Below, in pieces: positions 16,956 to 25,629 of a DNA stretch of 64,000 bases (position 1 is the first letter of the stretch; each line of letters opens with the position of its first letter). The DNA is from Clostridia bacterium (GTDB lineage Bacteria > Bacillota > Clostridia > Christensenellales > Borkfalkiaceae). The stretch covers positions 124,001-188,000 of the forward strand of contig JAFTWU010000009.1 of assembly GCA_017465145.1 (NCBI GenBank), written 5' to 3'. Below the pieces are notes generated by a model that saw only the letters and a list, made by a program, of their open reading frames with translations, did not search any database and had not been told where the DNA came from. A program made the translations under genes and the position numbers.

Positions 16956-17852
16956 ATGGAATTTACCTTACCAACCACAAAAGAAGAAATGTATTCAACG
17001 CTTAAAGAGTTATATCAATTTTATCGCATACGCCGTCAACTTCCCGTCCTAGAAGAAATACAGCCCCTGTCTTTAGAAAAAATGGACGTGCCCACCTTAA
17101 CGGAAGAAGAAGTTAAGCAAATTGCTATAGCAAGGCTAAAACCCCTTCACACAAGGGAAATATTAAAGGAAAAAAGCACTATCAACGCGGAAATTAGCGG
17201 GCTTGAACTTAAGTATCAAATAGAGCAAACCAACTGTCAGTTGCTTATTGAAAAAACGGAAAAAAGTTTTGACGAAAGTATTGAAAAGGTTAAGCGACAA
17301 GCGGAAAACAACGGGGTGGCACACTCTAGCATTATCATTGATAAAATTGCAAAATTAGAAAGCGATAAAATTAACGCGGTGGCAAAAATTCAACAAGAAA
17401 GCGATGATAAAATTGCCGATATTATTTCTAAAAAAGTTGTTTTAGAAGAAAAAGTATCTACCGTGGATAGTTATTTTGAACAGGTGTTCACGCTTGAAAT
17501 AAATAAAGAGTGCGAAACGGTTAAAAACGAACTATATAAAAAGCAAACGGACGCCTTTAAGTATAACAACGCTATAGATGAAAAAGAACAAAGATATCAA
17601 GGCACTATTACAAGCGCTAAAGCAAGTTTAGAATTAAAACTTAGTCAAATAGTAGGGGAATCTTTTAGTAAAGAACAACTTGTTGAAATGGGCTATTATA
17701 GTGACGTTATAAAATGCGTTACGGCTTATTACGATACTCTTGCACCCTTAACCGCATATCAAGATTTAAGCGGAGAAAAGGACGTTATAATTTACCTTGA
17801 CGAATATTATTCAAACGTCTTATATAACTATCAAATGCGCGCCGTTTCATAA
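16956..17852 (+). CDS. Coiled-coil protein closing the head module, possible tail needle
   Basis: 298 aa, predicted largely helical. A long charged heptad-like region spans about residues 60-235 (around INAEISGLELKYQIEQTN and NAVAKIQQESDDKIADIIS), with a C-terminal tyrosine-rich segment. P22 encodes its coiled-coil tail needle gp26 (233 aa) exactly here, after gp10. The coiled coil here is not obviously trimeric, and I see no needle tip domain. The gene has an AAGGAG ribosome binding site and is followed by a terminator. Unknown function remains possible. Confidence 0.6.
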   Translation: MEFTLPTTKEEMYSTLKELYQFYRIRRQLPVLEEIQPLSLEKMDVPTLTEEEVKQIAIARLKPLHTREILKEKSTINAEISGLELKYQIEQTNCQLLIEKTEKSFDESIEKVKRQAENNGVAHSSIIIDKIAKLESDKINAVAKIQQESDDKIADIISKKVVLEEKVSTVDSYFEQVFTLEINKECETVKNELYKKQTDAFKYNNAIDEKEQRYQGTITSAKASLELKLSQIVGESFSKEQLVEMGYYSDVIKCVTAYYDTLAPLTAYQDLSGEKDVIIYLDEYYSNVLYNYQMRAVS

Positions 17853-17894
17853 CGATTAATTCGTTTACGTTGCACGTAAGAAATTAAAAAATAT

Positions 17895-17935
17895 AAACAC
17901 CCCTAAACGTTTTAATACGCAAGGGGTGTTTTTTT
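17895..17935 (+). terminator. Intrinsic terminator closing the phage module
   Basis: AAACACCCCT and AGGGGTGTTT form a 10-bp stem with a 17-nt loop followed by a T run. Confidence 0.9.
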
Positions 17936-18015
17936 GTCCGTGCATTAACGGTTAAATTTATCGGGTAAAGTCAACGGCTAACAACGTTACTTTTAATTAT
18001 TTATATATAACTAAC

Positions 18016-18044
18016 TTTACAAATATTTTGCTTGGTGTTATAAT
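18016..18044 (+). promoter_or_regulatory. Sigma-A promoter for ispG
   Basis: TTTACA, 17-bp spacer, TATAAT, about 30 nt before the ispG start codon. Confidence 0.7.
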
Positions 18045-18073
18045 ATTCAAAAATGGGCTATTAGGGGCTTAAA

Positions 18074-19114
18074 ATGAGTAAAAAGGTTAAAATAGGCAAT
18101 TTATATATCGGCGGGGGCGAAAAAATCGCTATACAATCTATGTCCACCTATAAAACGGCGGATACCGTTAACGCCGTATCTCAAGCAATCGCGCTACAAC
18201 AAGCGGGGTGTGATATTTTGCGCTATTCCGTAACCGACCTAGCCGATGCTAAAGCCTTTAAGGAAATTAAAAATAAGGTTGATATCCCACTTGTTGCCGA
18301 TATTCACTTTGATTATAAACTTGCCCTTGCATCTATTGACGGCGGTGCAGATAAAATTAGAATTAACCCCGGTAATATCGGGTGCGAAAACAACGTTAAA
18401 GCAGTTGCAGATGCGTTAAAGAGTGCAAAAATTCCCGTAAGAGTTGGCTCTAACACGGGTAGCATTGAAAAGGAATTTTTAAATAAATACGGCAAAAACG
18501 AAATATCCCTTGGCGAAAGTGCCCTTAAAAACGTTGCTATTTTAGAAAAATACGGCGTGGATAATATAGTAATTTCCGTTAAAGCGTCAGACGTTCCGCT
18601 TATGGTTAAAGCGTATGAATATATCGCTAAAAAAACCGATTATCCCTTGCATTTAGGGGTTACTGAAGCGGGCACGGAATATAGCGGTATAATAAAAAAT
18701 TCCGTAGGTATTGGCGCGCTATTGCTTAAAGGTATAGGGGATACTTTGCGCGTAAGTTTATCGGCAGACCCCGTGCGCGAAGTTATTGCAGGGCGCGGTA
18801 TTTTATCCGCTCTTAATTTAGAAAACGACTGCGCTAAAGTTATCGCTTGCCCAACTTGTGGCAGATGTGAATGGGACTGTATGGCGTTTGCAAGTAAGGT
18901 GGAAAATTACCTTCAAAACGTTAAAAAACCCCTTAAAGTTGCCGTTATGGGTTGCGTGGTTAACGGCCCGGGTGAAGCGGTTGATGCCGACCTTGGTATT
19001 GCAGGCGGAAAGGACGGTTGCGTTCTTTTTGTCAAAGGCAAGGTCGTTAAAAAAATTGAAAAAGAAAACGTAGAAAAAGAATTTTTTGCGGAGATTGATA
19101 AATGTTTAAGATAA
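18074..19114 (+). CDS. ispG: 4-hydroxy-3-methylbut-2-en-1-yl diphosphate synthase (GcpE)
   Basis: Penultimate enzyme of the MEP isoprenoid pathway: reductive ring opening of MEcPP to HMBPP on a [4Fe-4S] cluster. 346 aa, bacterial two-domain form. An N-terminal TIM barrel (IAIQSMSTYKTAD, PLVADIHFDY, KIRINPGNIG) is followed by a cluster domain with CPTC (Cys259, Cys262) and GCVVNGPGE (Cys294, Glu301), the expected ligands. It heads the operon with the PolC-like exonuclease. The genes overlap by 13 bp. ispG upstream of polC and rimP is a usual Firmicutes arrangement. Confidence 0.97.
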   Translation: MSKKVKIGNLYIGGGEKIAIQSMSTYKTADTVNAVSQAIALQQAGCDILRYSVTDLADAKAFKEIKNKVDIPLVADIHFDYKLALASIDGGADKIRINPGNIGCENNVKAVADALKSAKIPVRVGSNTGSIEKEFLNKYGKNEISLGESALKNVAILEKYGVDNIVISVKASDVPLMVKAYEYIAKKTDYPLHLGVTEAGTEYSGIIKNSVGIGALLLKGIGDTLRVSLSADPVREVIAGRGILSALNLENDCAKVIACPTCGRCEWDCMAFASKVENYLQNVKKPLKVAVMGCVVNGPGEAVDADLGIAGGKDGCVLFVKGKVVKKIEKENVEKEFFAEIDKCLR

Positions 19115-20628
19115 AAAGCGCCGAAGAGATTTTGGCGTCTTTGCGCGCTATCGATATAAGCCTATCTAAGTTAAAGATAAGTTCGATAGAAATAAACAAA
19201 GCGCAAAGTAGCATAACGTATAATTTTATATGCGACAAAGCGGTTGACGAAATAATTAAGTCCGCCATCTTGCGCGAAGTGGAAAAACATACTTCGCCGT
19301 TTTTTTCGCTTGTAAAAGTTACCGTTAGAAAAATCGTTTGCGACAGCGAATTAATAAACAAAGAAATCTTCGACTATTTAAGTGTTAAAACCCCGTCGAT
19401 AAGCGTATTTCTAAAGACCACCGATATTATGTCGGCAGTCGTTGGCGACGTTGTAAAATACACCCTTCGTTTAACTAAAGACGGCATTGAATATGTTACT
19501 AAAACGGGACTACTTAGAAAACTTAACGAACATTTGTCGCATAAGTTCTGCGCAGATTTCGTTGGCAATACCGACCAAAAGGAACTAGAAGAAACTATAA
19601 GTTTACTAGACGAACAGGTTTACGAAACGGAACTAGAACGCATTAACTATCGCACCATAAAAGTTAGCGACGTAGTCGTTATAGACGATATCACAATGGG
19701 CGATACCGCAGTTTACATAGAAGACGCTAAAAGCGGTAACCTAACCGTTTGCGGTAAAATAACGCAAATTTACGAAAAGACAACAGAAAAGGGTAAACCC
19801 TTTTTCGTAATTCACCTAGACGACCAAACGGGGACTTTAAGCGGGCTATATTTTTCGCGCAAGAACACCTATGAAAGTATCCGCCGTTTAGCGGTAGAAG
19901 ATGAAATTATCGTTTCAGGCACTATGGGAGAGTGGAAAGGCAAACCGTCTTTTACAATGCAAAAAATTAACCGTTGCACTTTGCCGAAAGACTTTGTTAA
20001 AAAAGAAAGGTTCAAAAAAGAAACGCCCAAAAACTATAAACTTATTTTCCCAGAACCCGCTAGCACGGTTAAGGTTTCAAGCGTATTTGACGATAGAAAC
20101 GCGTTGCCGGAAGAATTAACTTCAAAAACCTACGTGGTGTTTGACGTGGAAACGACAGGCACCGACGTTATGAACGAAGGCATTACGGAAATAGGCGCGG
20201 TAAAAATTGTTAACGGCAAAATAGTAGAGCAGTTTACAAGCCTTATTAAACCCGACTATCCCATCAGCGCGGAAATAACCGCCCTTACGGGTATAGACGA
20301 AAATCTTGTAAAAGATTCGCCAAAAATATCCGCCGTTATGCCAGACTTTATTAAGTTTATAGATGGGGCTACCTTGGTTGCGCACAACGCCGAATTCGAT
20401 ACGAAATTCTTAAAGCGTTTTGCCACGGCAGAAGACTATGCTATCACTAACCCCGTTATAGATACGCTAGAGATGGCGCGCAAATATTTGCCACAATTAA
20501 AAAAGCATAAACTAAACGTTATTGCAGATTATTTCGGCATAATTTTCCATCACCATAGGGCGCTATCAGATGCATACGCTACGGCAGAAGTCTTTATAGA
20601 ACTTATGAAAATTAAACATAGAACTTAA
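19102..20628 (+). CDS. PolC-derived protein: N-terminal, OB-fold and DEDDh exonuclease domains, no polymerase
   Basis: 508 aa. The N-terminal ~180 residues resemble the start of PolC. An OB-fold follows (about 185-300, including ITQIYEKTTEKGKPFFVIHL), then a DnaQ-type 3'-5' exonuclease from about 340: FDVETTGTD (Asp/Glu), HNAEFDTKF (Asp near 432) and HRALSDAYAT (His/Asp near 485-490), so the DEDDh set is complete. In full PolC (about 1,430 aa) a PHP domain is split by the exonuclease and the polymerase follows. Here both PHP parts and the polymerase are missing, and only a 40-residue linker joins OB to exonuclease. It sits exactly where polC normally lies, between ispG and rimP. Likely a repair or proofreading nuclease. 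Confidence 0.85.
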   Translation: MFKIKSAEEILASLRAIDISLSKLKISSIEINKAQSSITYNFICDKAVDEIIKSAILREVEKHTSPFFSLVKVTVRKIVCDSELINKEIFDYLSVKTPSISVFLKTTDIMSAVVGDVVKYTLRLTKDGIEYVTKTGLLRKLNEHLSHKFCADFVGNTDQKELEETISLLDEQVYETELERINYRTIKVSDVVVIDDITMGDTAVYIEDAKSGNLTVCGKITQIYEKTTEKGKPFFVIHLDDQTGTLSGLYFSRKNTYESIRRLAVEDEIIVSGTMGEWKGKPSFTMQKINRCTLPKDFVKKERFKKETPKNYKLIFPEPASTVKVSSVFDDRNALPEELTSKTYVVFDVETTGTDVMNEGITEIGAVKIVNGKIVEQFTSLIKPDYPISAEITALTGIDENLVKDSPKISAVMPDFIKFIDGATLVAHNAEFDTKFLKRFATAEDYAITNPVIDTLEMARKYLPQLKKHKLNVIADYFGIIFHHHRALSDAYATAEVFIELMKIKHRT

Positions 20629-20636
20629 AAAAGACA

Positions 20637-20668
20637 AAAAACGCGCTAAATTTTAGCGCGTTTTACTA
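20637..20668 (+). terminator. Intrinsic terminator after the PolC-like gene
   Basis: AAAACGCGCTAAA and TAGCGCGTTTT form a GC-centred hairpin with a small AT loop and T tract. Confidence 0.85.
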
Positions 20669-20707
20669 TATTAAAAGCCCAAAAAATTAAAAATGGGTTA
20701 AAAATAC

Positions 20708-20736
20708 TTGCAAAACCTTAATATCTATGATATTAT
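20708..20736 (+). promoter_or_regulatory. Sigma-A promoter of the rimP-nusA-infB operon
   Basis: TTGCAA, 17-bp spacer, TATTAT, about 75 nt before rimP. Confidence 0.7.
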
Positions 20737-20766
20737 AGTATGGCAATAAGATAGTTTGACTTGATT

Positions 20767-20800
20767 ATGAGAACGGTTTGCCGTTCTCATATCTTTTTTT
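20767..20800 (+). promoter_or_regulatory. Terminator-like hairpin in the rimP leader, possible attenuator
   Basis: ATGAGAACGG and CCGTTCTCAT form a perfect 10-bp stem with a TTTG loop and a T7 tract. It lies between the operon promoter and the rimP ribosome binding site (AAGGAG). A full terminator here would shut off the operon, so regulated readthrough is likely. NusA, encoded downstream, affects such hairpins, which makes autoregulation plausible. Confidence 0.7.
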
Positions 20801-20811
20801 AAGGAGAGTAA

Positions 20812-21276
20812 ATGAAGATAAAACCTATCGAAGAAATTACCGCGCTTTGCGAAAAGATTGCCACCCCGCTTGGCATAAGGGTTGTAGAAGTAGAGTTTAA
20901 GCAAGGCAAAAACCCCGCGCTTACCATTTACATCGATAAAGACGGCGGAATGGATTTAGATACTTGTGAAATTTTTCATAACGCTATCTTTGACCCGCTA
21001 GACGAACTAGACCCCACCTTTAACACCCCCTATACCTTAAACGTAAGCAGTCCCGGTGCAGATAGACCTTTTAAGACGGAGCAAGACTTTTTAAGTCATA
21101 TCGGCAAAAAGGTAGAAGTTAAACTTTATTCATCCGTTGCAGGCAAAAAGATGTACGACGGAATTTTAACTTCTTACGACGGTAAAACGGCAACCTTGCA
21201 AGTTGATAAAAAAACCACTTTCACGCTAGATATGAAAAACGTGGTTAAAATGAACGAATATATCGATTTTAATTAA
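20812..21276 (+). CDS. rimP: Ribosome maturation factor RimP
   Basis: Assists 30S subunit maturation. 154 aa, normal length. It has the N-terminal alpha/beta domain (IYIDKDGGMDLDTCEIF, then YTLNVSSPGADRPF) and a C-terminal SH3-like domain (KKVEVKLYSS, TLDMKNVVKMNEYIDF). First gene of the rimP-nusA-ylxR-ylxQ-infB-rbfA operon, behind a strong AAGGAG ribosome binding site and the leader hairpin. Confidence 0.95.
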   Translation: MKIKPIEEITALCEKIATPLGIRVVEVEFKQGKNPALTIYIDKDGGMDLDTCEIFHNAIFDPLDELDPTFNTPYTLNVSSPGADRPFKTEQDFLSHIGKKVEVKLYSSVAGKKMYDGILTSYDGKTATLQVDKKTTFTLDMKNVVKMNEYIDFN

Positions 21277-21356
21277 GCAACTATTTACCGAAAACTTATA
21301 GCGGTAAAAAACATAAATTTAGAAAAAATTAAGCATTTTTATTAAAGGAGAACAAA

Positions 21357-22445
21357 ATGATAAATCAAGATTTCTTTTTGGCACTTGAAGATTTGGAAAG
21401 GGAAAAGGGCATATCTTCAGCGGATTTTCTTTCCGCTTTAGAAGACGCGCTCGTAATCGCTTACAAAAAGCACACGGGTGAAGCATCAGGCGTAATGGTA
21501 AAGGCTGTACCCGAAAAAAAGACCATTAAAATTTACAGTTATAAAAACGTAGTAGAAGAAGTGGTTGACCCTGATAAAGAAATCAGCGTTGAAGAAGCCA
21601 AAGAAATTAAGAAGTCTTATAAGGCAGGCGATATGGTTTCACAAGAAATTCAATCTAAGGCTTTTGGCAGAATTGCAGCGCAAACTGCAAAGCAAGTTCT
21701 TATGCAAAAGTTGCGTGAAATTGAACGCGCTAACACGGTAAACGAATTCGAAGATAAAGAAGGCGAACTTATGGCTTGCACCGTTCGTCGTGTAGAAGAC
21801 GGTAACGTTTACGTAGAAATCGGCGGTAAAGAAATTGAAGGTATTTTAATGCCTAAAGACCAAGTTCAAGGCGAAAAATACGAAGTTAACCAAAGGCTTA
21901 ACGTTTACGTTAAAAAGGTTAAAAACACCGGCAAGCAAGCACAAATCGTGGTATCAAGAACTTCAAACGGTTTAGTTCGCAGATTATTTGAAAACGAAGT
22001 TCCCGAAATTAAGCAAGGCTTAGTTCAAATTAAATCTATCGCGCGTGAACCCGGTCAAAGAACCAAGATTGCAATCTATAGTGAAGACGCTATGATAGAT
22101 GCAGTTGGCGCATGCGTTGGTAACAAGGGCGCACGTGTAAACGCTATCGTTAGCGAACTTGGTAACGAAAAAATCGATATTATTTTATGGAGTGAAAACC
22201 CCTTAGAATTCATTTCTAAAGCGTTATCACCCGCAAAAGTATTAAAGGTTGTTCAAACGGGTGAAGAATCTGCAGTTGCAGTTGTTCCCGATGATAAGTT
22301 ATCACTTGCTATCGGCAGAAGTGGTCAAAACGTACGTCTTGCCGTAAGACTTACCGGTTGGAAAATTGACGTTAAGGCACAAAGCGCTGCGGGCGAATTC
22401 GGCGTAACCGAAGAAGAAAACGCAGACTTTGATTTTGCAGAATAA
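21357..22445 (+). CDS. nusA: Transcription termination/antitermination factor NusA
   Basis: Binds RNA polymerase and nascent RNA, modulating pausing, termination and antitermination. 362 aa, the short Firmicutes form without C-terminal acidic repeats. The N-terminal domain (ALEDLEREKGISSADF) is followed by S1 (MACTVRRVEDGNVYVEIGG) and two KH domains (VGACVGNKGARVNAIVSEL; LSLAIGRSGQNVRLAVRLTG). The C-terminus is acidic. It has a strong AAAGGAG ribosome binding site. Confidence 0.97.
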   Translation: MINQDFFLALEDLEREKGISSADFLSALEDALVIAYKKHTGEASGVMVKAVPEKKTIKIYSYKNVVEEVVDPDKEISVEEAKEIKKSYKAGDMVSQEIQSKAFGRIAAQTAKQVLMQKLREIERANTVNEFEDKEGELMACTVRRVEDGNVYVEIGGKEIEGILMPKDQVQGEKYEVNQRLNVYVKKVKNTGKQAQIVVSRTSNGLVRRLFENEVPEIKQGLVQIKSIAREPGQRTKIAIYSEDAMIDAVGACVGNKGARVNAIVSELGNEKIDIILWSENPLEFISKALSPAKVLKVVQTGEESAVAVVPDDKLSLAIGRSGQNVRLAVRLTGWKIDVKAQSAAGEFGVTEEENADFDFAE

Positions 22446-22466
22446 TTAGGTAGCGGAGATAAATTA

Positions 22467-22736
22467 ATGACCGAAAAAAAAGTACCCATGCGCACGTGCA
22501 TTGCTTGTAGAGAATGTAAGCCCAAGCGTGAACTTGTAAGAATCGTAAAGTCAGGCGATAATATCTTTGTCGATTTTACGGGCAAGGCTAACGGTAGGGG
22601 CGCTTACGTATGTAACGACGCAAACTGTATAGCAAAGTTAAAAAAGCAAAAGGGGTTGAACCGCGCTTTTTCCTGTCAGGTAGAAGATTCGGTTTACGAC
22701 GCCGTTTTGGAGGCTATCGTTGGAAAGAAAGACTAA
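22467..22736 (+). CDS. ylxR: YlxR-family RNA-binding protein
   Basis: 89 aa, DUF448 family. It has the zinc-ribbon-like opening RTCIACRECKPKRELVRIV and the conserved GRGAYVCNDANC. Usually found between nusA and infB. Members bind nucleic acid, and the B. subtilis protein is reported to affect transcription of other genes, including that for RNase P RNA. Its last 17 bp overlap the TTG start of ylxQ. Confidence 0.93.
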   Translation: MTEKKVPMRTCIACRECKPKRELVRIVKSGDNIFVDFTGKANGRGAYVCNDANCIAKLKKQKGLNRAFSCQVEDSVYDAVLEAIVGKKD

Positions 22737-23043
22737 AGCGGAAACCTTTATCGGTTTTATACTGCGCGCAAAAAAATATCGCGTTGGGTTAAACTCAATA
22801 GCGTCTATAAAACGTGCAAACTTAATAATCGTTTGCAGGTCGGCGGCGGAAAATACGATAAACGAAGGGGTTTCTTTTGCAAAAAAATTTCATTGTCCGT
22901 TGATAAAAACTAAAGAAAGGCTTTTAGAAGACTTTATAAACCGCCCGAACGCTAAAGTAATGGCGGTAACGGATAAGGCGCTAGCAAAAGCGCTATTAGA
23001 TAATATTGAAAACGACTTTGTTTCAGTTGAACAGGAGAGATAG
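22720..23043 (+). CDS. ylxQ: L7Ae-like ribosomal protein YlxQ
   Basis: 107 aa, of the L7Ae/L30e/S12e/Gadd45 family of K-turn RNA binders. It matches FIGFILRAKKYRVGLNSI, LIIVCRSAAENTINE and AVTDKALAKALL. The start is TTG 22720, chosen because GGAGG lies 6 nt upstream. It overlaps ylxR, and its stop overlaps the infB ribosome binding site region. Confidence 0.9.
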   Translation: MERKTKAETFIGFILRAKKYRVGLNSIASIKRANLIIVCRSAAENTINEGVSFAKKFHCPLIKTKERLLEDFINRPNAKVMAVTDKALAKALLDNIENDFVSVEQER

Positions 23044-23046
23044 TTT

Positions 23047-25626
23047 ATGGCAGAAAATAAAGAAATGCATTTTGATAATCTAAAAAAAGTAAATAGTATT
23101 TTAACTGACGGCGGTATAAAGAAGGCGTCTAGCGACGTTAACGATTTAGCAAAAAGCCTTAAAGAATTAAAAAAGAAATTAGAAAGCAAGATTGTTGAAT
23201 TTGAAAAGGCAAGCGCTGAAAACGTAAAGGCGGTTAGCGAAAAGGTTGTTGAACCCGCTCCCGTTGCACCCGTCGTTGCTGAAAAGGTAAGCGAAGAAGG
23301 TGCTAGCGAAAAGGTTCAAGAAGAAAAACCCGCTAAGAAGACCGTAAAGGAAAATAAGGCAGAATCTCAAGAAAAGGTTGCCCCCGTAGAAGAAGTGGTT
23401 GCTGAAACACCCGCACCCGCTGATAAACCTGTGGAAAAACCCGCCGAAAAGCCAGCTGAAAAGCCTGCACCAAGAAAGGAATTCGTCGTTGAAGAAAAAC
23501 AACGTCCGTCTTGGGTACGCCGTCCTACAGAACAGGAAAAAACACCCGTAGAGAGAAAACCCGCTAAAGATGGCGGTTATAAAAAAGAAGGCGCACCTTC
23601 GTTTAAGCAAAATAACGCCGGTGGCAGTAAAAAGCCCGCGGCAACTTTCGTTGCGCCCCCCGTTATCGCGCCCACAGACAATAAGCGCGCTAACTTCCAA
23701 AAGAAAAAACAAGGCGAAAAGTCTTACGACGATAAGCGCCCCGCAAAACGCGCACCCCTTATCCGTAACAACGTTGATATTGACGATTTTGATGAAAACA
23801 AGACGGGTTACAGAAAGATGCGCCCCGCTAAAAAGAATAAAGCGGAACAAACTTCTGCCATTAAAATTGAAAAGGCAGTATTAAATAGCGACGTTATTCC
23901 CTTAAAGGTTTTAAGTGAAAAAATCGGTATTACTGCAGCGGAAATCACTAAGCGTCTATTCAAAGAAGGCATTATGAAAACCATTAACGATAGTATCGAC
24001 TTTGATACTGCGGCTTTCATTGCGGCAGACCTTGGCATTGAACTAGAACTTAAACTTGACAAGACTGCAGAAGACGTATTAAGCGAAGGTTTCGACACCA
24101 ACGTTGACGATGCGGACAAGTTAGTTCGCCGTCCCCCTGTAGTTACCGTTATGGGTCACGTTGACCACGGTAAAACTTCACTTTTAGACAGAATTAAAAA
24201 GACCAACGTTACCGCAGGCGAAGCGGGTGGTATTACCCAACATATCGGGGCATATCAAGTTACCGTTGGCGGTGAAACTATCACTTTCTTAGACACCCCT
24301 GGACACGCTGCGTTTACGGCAATGCGCGCCCGCGGTGCGCAAGCAACCGATATCGCAATTTTGGTTGTTGCTGCAGACGACGGCATTATGCCCCAAACTA
24401 TTGAAGCAATAAGCCACGCTAAAGCGGCAAACGTTCCTATAATCGTTGCAATTAACAAAATTGATAAACCCGAATCAAATATTGATAGAATCAAAACTCA
24501 ACTTACCGAAAACGGTCTTTTACCTGAAGAATGGGGTGGCGATACTATCTTATGTCCCGTATCTGCAAAAACAGGCGCTGGTATAGACGCGCTTTTAGAA
24601 AACATTAACGTTGTTGCGGAAATGGCAGAACTTAAAGCCAACCCCGACAGAAAGGCTAAGGGTGTTGTTATCGAAGCAAAACTAGACCAAAGCCGTGGTC
24701 CTATCGCAACGATACTCGTTCAAACGGGTACGCTTAAGGTTGGCGATAACGTTATCGTTGGCACGGTTACCGGTAAGATTAGGGCAATGACTGACGATAA
24801 GGGCAGAAAGGTAACTTCCGCAGGTCCTTCAGCCCCCGTATCAATTATGGGCTTAGATGAAGTTCCGGGCGCTGGCGACATTATGTACGCCGTAGAACAA
24901 GAAAAACTTGTTAAGATGGTTGCCGAAGAACGTAAGAGATTAGAACGCGAAAATATGATTAAAGCAGCGTCTAAGGTTAGCCTAGACGACGTATTTAACA
25001 AGATTAGCGAAGGCGAAATGAAAGGTCTTAACATTATCGTTAAGGCAGACGTTCAAGGCTCTGTTGAAGCGGTTAAACAATCACTTGAAAAACTTTCTAA
25101 CGAAGAAGTTAAGGTTAACGTTATTCACGCACAAGCAGGTGCGATTAAAGAAAGCGACATTATGCTTGCAGAAAGTTCAAACGCTATCATCATCGGCTTT
25201 AACGTGCGCCCCGATTCTAACGCAAAAACTATCGCGGAACGTAGCGGTGTAGATATTAAACTTTACCGCATTATTTACGAAGCGATTGAAGACGTTGAAA
25301 AGGCACTTAAAGGTATGCTTGCACCCAAGTTTACTGAAATTTATTTGGGTAAGGCAGAAGTTAGAGAAGTGTTTAAGATTACCGGCGTAGGTCAAGTAGC
25401 AGGTTGTTACGTAACCGAAGGTAAGATTATCCGTAGCGGTAAACTTCGTATCTATCGCGACGACGTTATGATTACTGAAGGTAACGTTCTTCAACTTAAA
25501 CGCTTTAAGGACGACGTTAAAGAAGTTGCTCAAGGCTTTGAATGTGGTATGTCTATCGAAAAGTTCAACGATATCAAGATTGGCGACTTTATCGAATGTT
25601 ATCAAGTAGAAGAACAAAAGGACTAG
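23047..25626 (+). CDS. infB: Translation initiation factor IF-2
   Basis: GTPase that brings initiator tRNA to the 30S subunit. 859 aa. A long, low-complexity, Lys/Ala/Pro/Glu-rich N-terminal region has [15 protein letters not shown] repeats (about residues 60-270). An IF2N domain follows ([18 protein letters not shown], about 285-335). The G domain shows [14 protein letters not shown] (G1), DTPGHAAF (G3) and NKID (G4). Domains II-IV end with [24 protein letters not shown] ribosome binding site. Ends with TAG, which shows that TAG is an ordinary stop codon here. Confidence 0.98.
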   Translation: MAENKEMHFDNLKKVNSILTDGGIKKASSDVNDLAKSLKELKKKLESKIVEFEKASAENVKAVSEKVVEPAPVAPVVAEKVSEEGASEKVQEEKPAKKTVKENKAESQEKVAPVEEVVAETPAPADKPVEKPAEKPAEKPAPRKEFVVEEKQRPSWVRRPTEQEKTPVERKPAKDGGYKKEGAPSFKQNNAGGSKKPAATFVAPPVIAPTDNKRANFQKKKQGEKSYDDKRPAKRAPLIRNNVDIDDFDENKTGYRKMRPAKKNKAEQTSAIKIEKAVLNSDVIPLKVLSEKIGITAAEITKRLFKEGIMKTINDSIDFDTAAFIAADLGIELELKLDKTAEDVLSEGFDTNVDDADKLVRRPPVVTVMGHVDHGKTSLLDRIKKTNVTAGEAGGITQHIGAYQVTVGGETITFLDTPGHAAFTAMRARGAQATDIAILVVAADDGIMPQTIEAISHAKAANVPIIVAINKIDKPESNIDRIKTQLTENGLLPEEWGGDTILCPVSAKTGAGIDALLENINVVAEMAELKANPDRKAKGVVIEAKLDQSRGPIATILVQTGTLKVGDNVIVGTVTGKIRAMTDDKGRKVTSAGPSAPVSIMGLDEVPGAGDIMYAVEQEKLVKMVAEERKRLERENMIKAASKVSLDDVFNKISEGEMKGLNIIVKADVQGSVEAVKQSLEKLSNEEVKVNVIHAQAGAIKESDIMLAESSNAIIIGFNVRPDSNAKTIAERSGVDIKLYRIIYEAIEDVEKALKGMLAPKFTEIYLGKAEVREVFKITGVGQVAGCYVTEGKIIRSGKLRIYRDDVMITEGNVLQLKRFKDDVKEVAQGFECGMSIEKFNDIKIGDFIECYQVEEQKD

Positions 25627-25629
25627 AAT

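Larger units (their letters stand above)
9628..17852 (+). mobile_element. Phage head-assembly module (P22-like gene order), cryptic or domesticated
   Basis: Eight co-directional genes, tightly spaced or overlapping: large terminase, small protein, portal, scaffold, coat, adaptor, plug-like protein, coiled-coil protein. The order is that of the P22 head genes (2-1-8-5-4-10-26), with one extra small gene after the terminase. There is no integrase, repressor, replication, small terminase, ejection, tailspike, holin or lysin gene in the block. Both sides are chromosomal housekeeping genes behind terminators, and I see no flanking attachment repeats. All frames are intact with good ribosome binding sites, and base and codon use look like those of the neighbours. 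Confidence 0.75.

Noticed and set aside
9628..17852. Complete inducible prophage
   Set aside because: No integrase, repressor, replication, lysis, ejection or tailspike gene is present in or next to the block.
22325..22585. Minus-strand ORF across nusA-ylxR
   Set aside because: Antisense shadow of two well-supported genes.
23400..23480. [15 protein letters not shown] repeats as a novel element
   Set aside because: Low-complexity Lys/Ala/Pro/Glu regions are normal in the IF-2 N-terminus.
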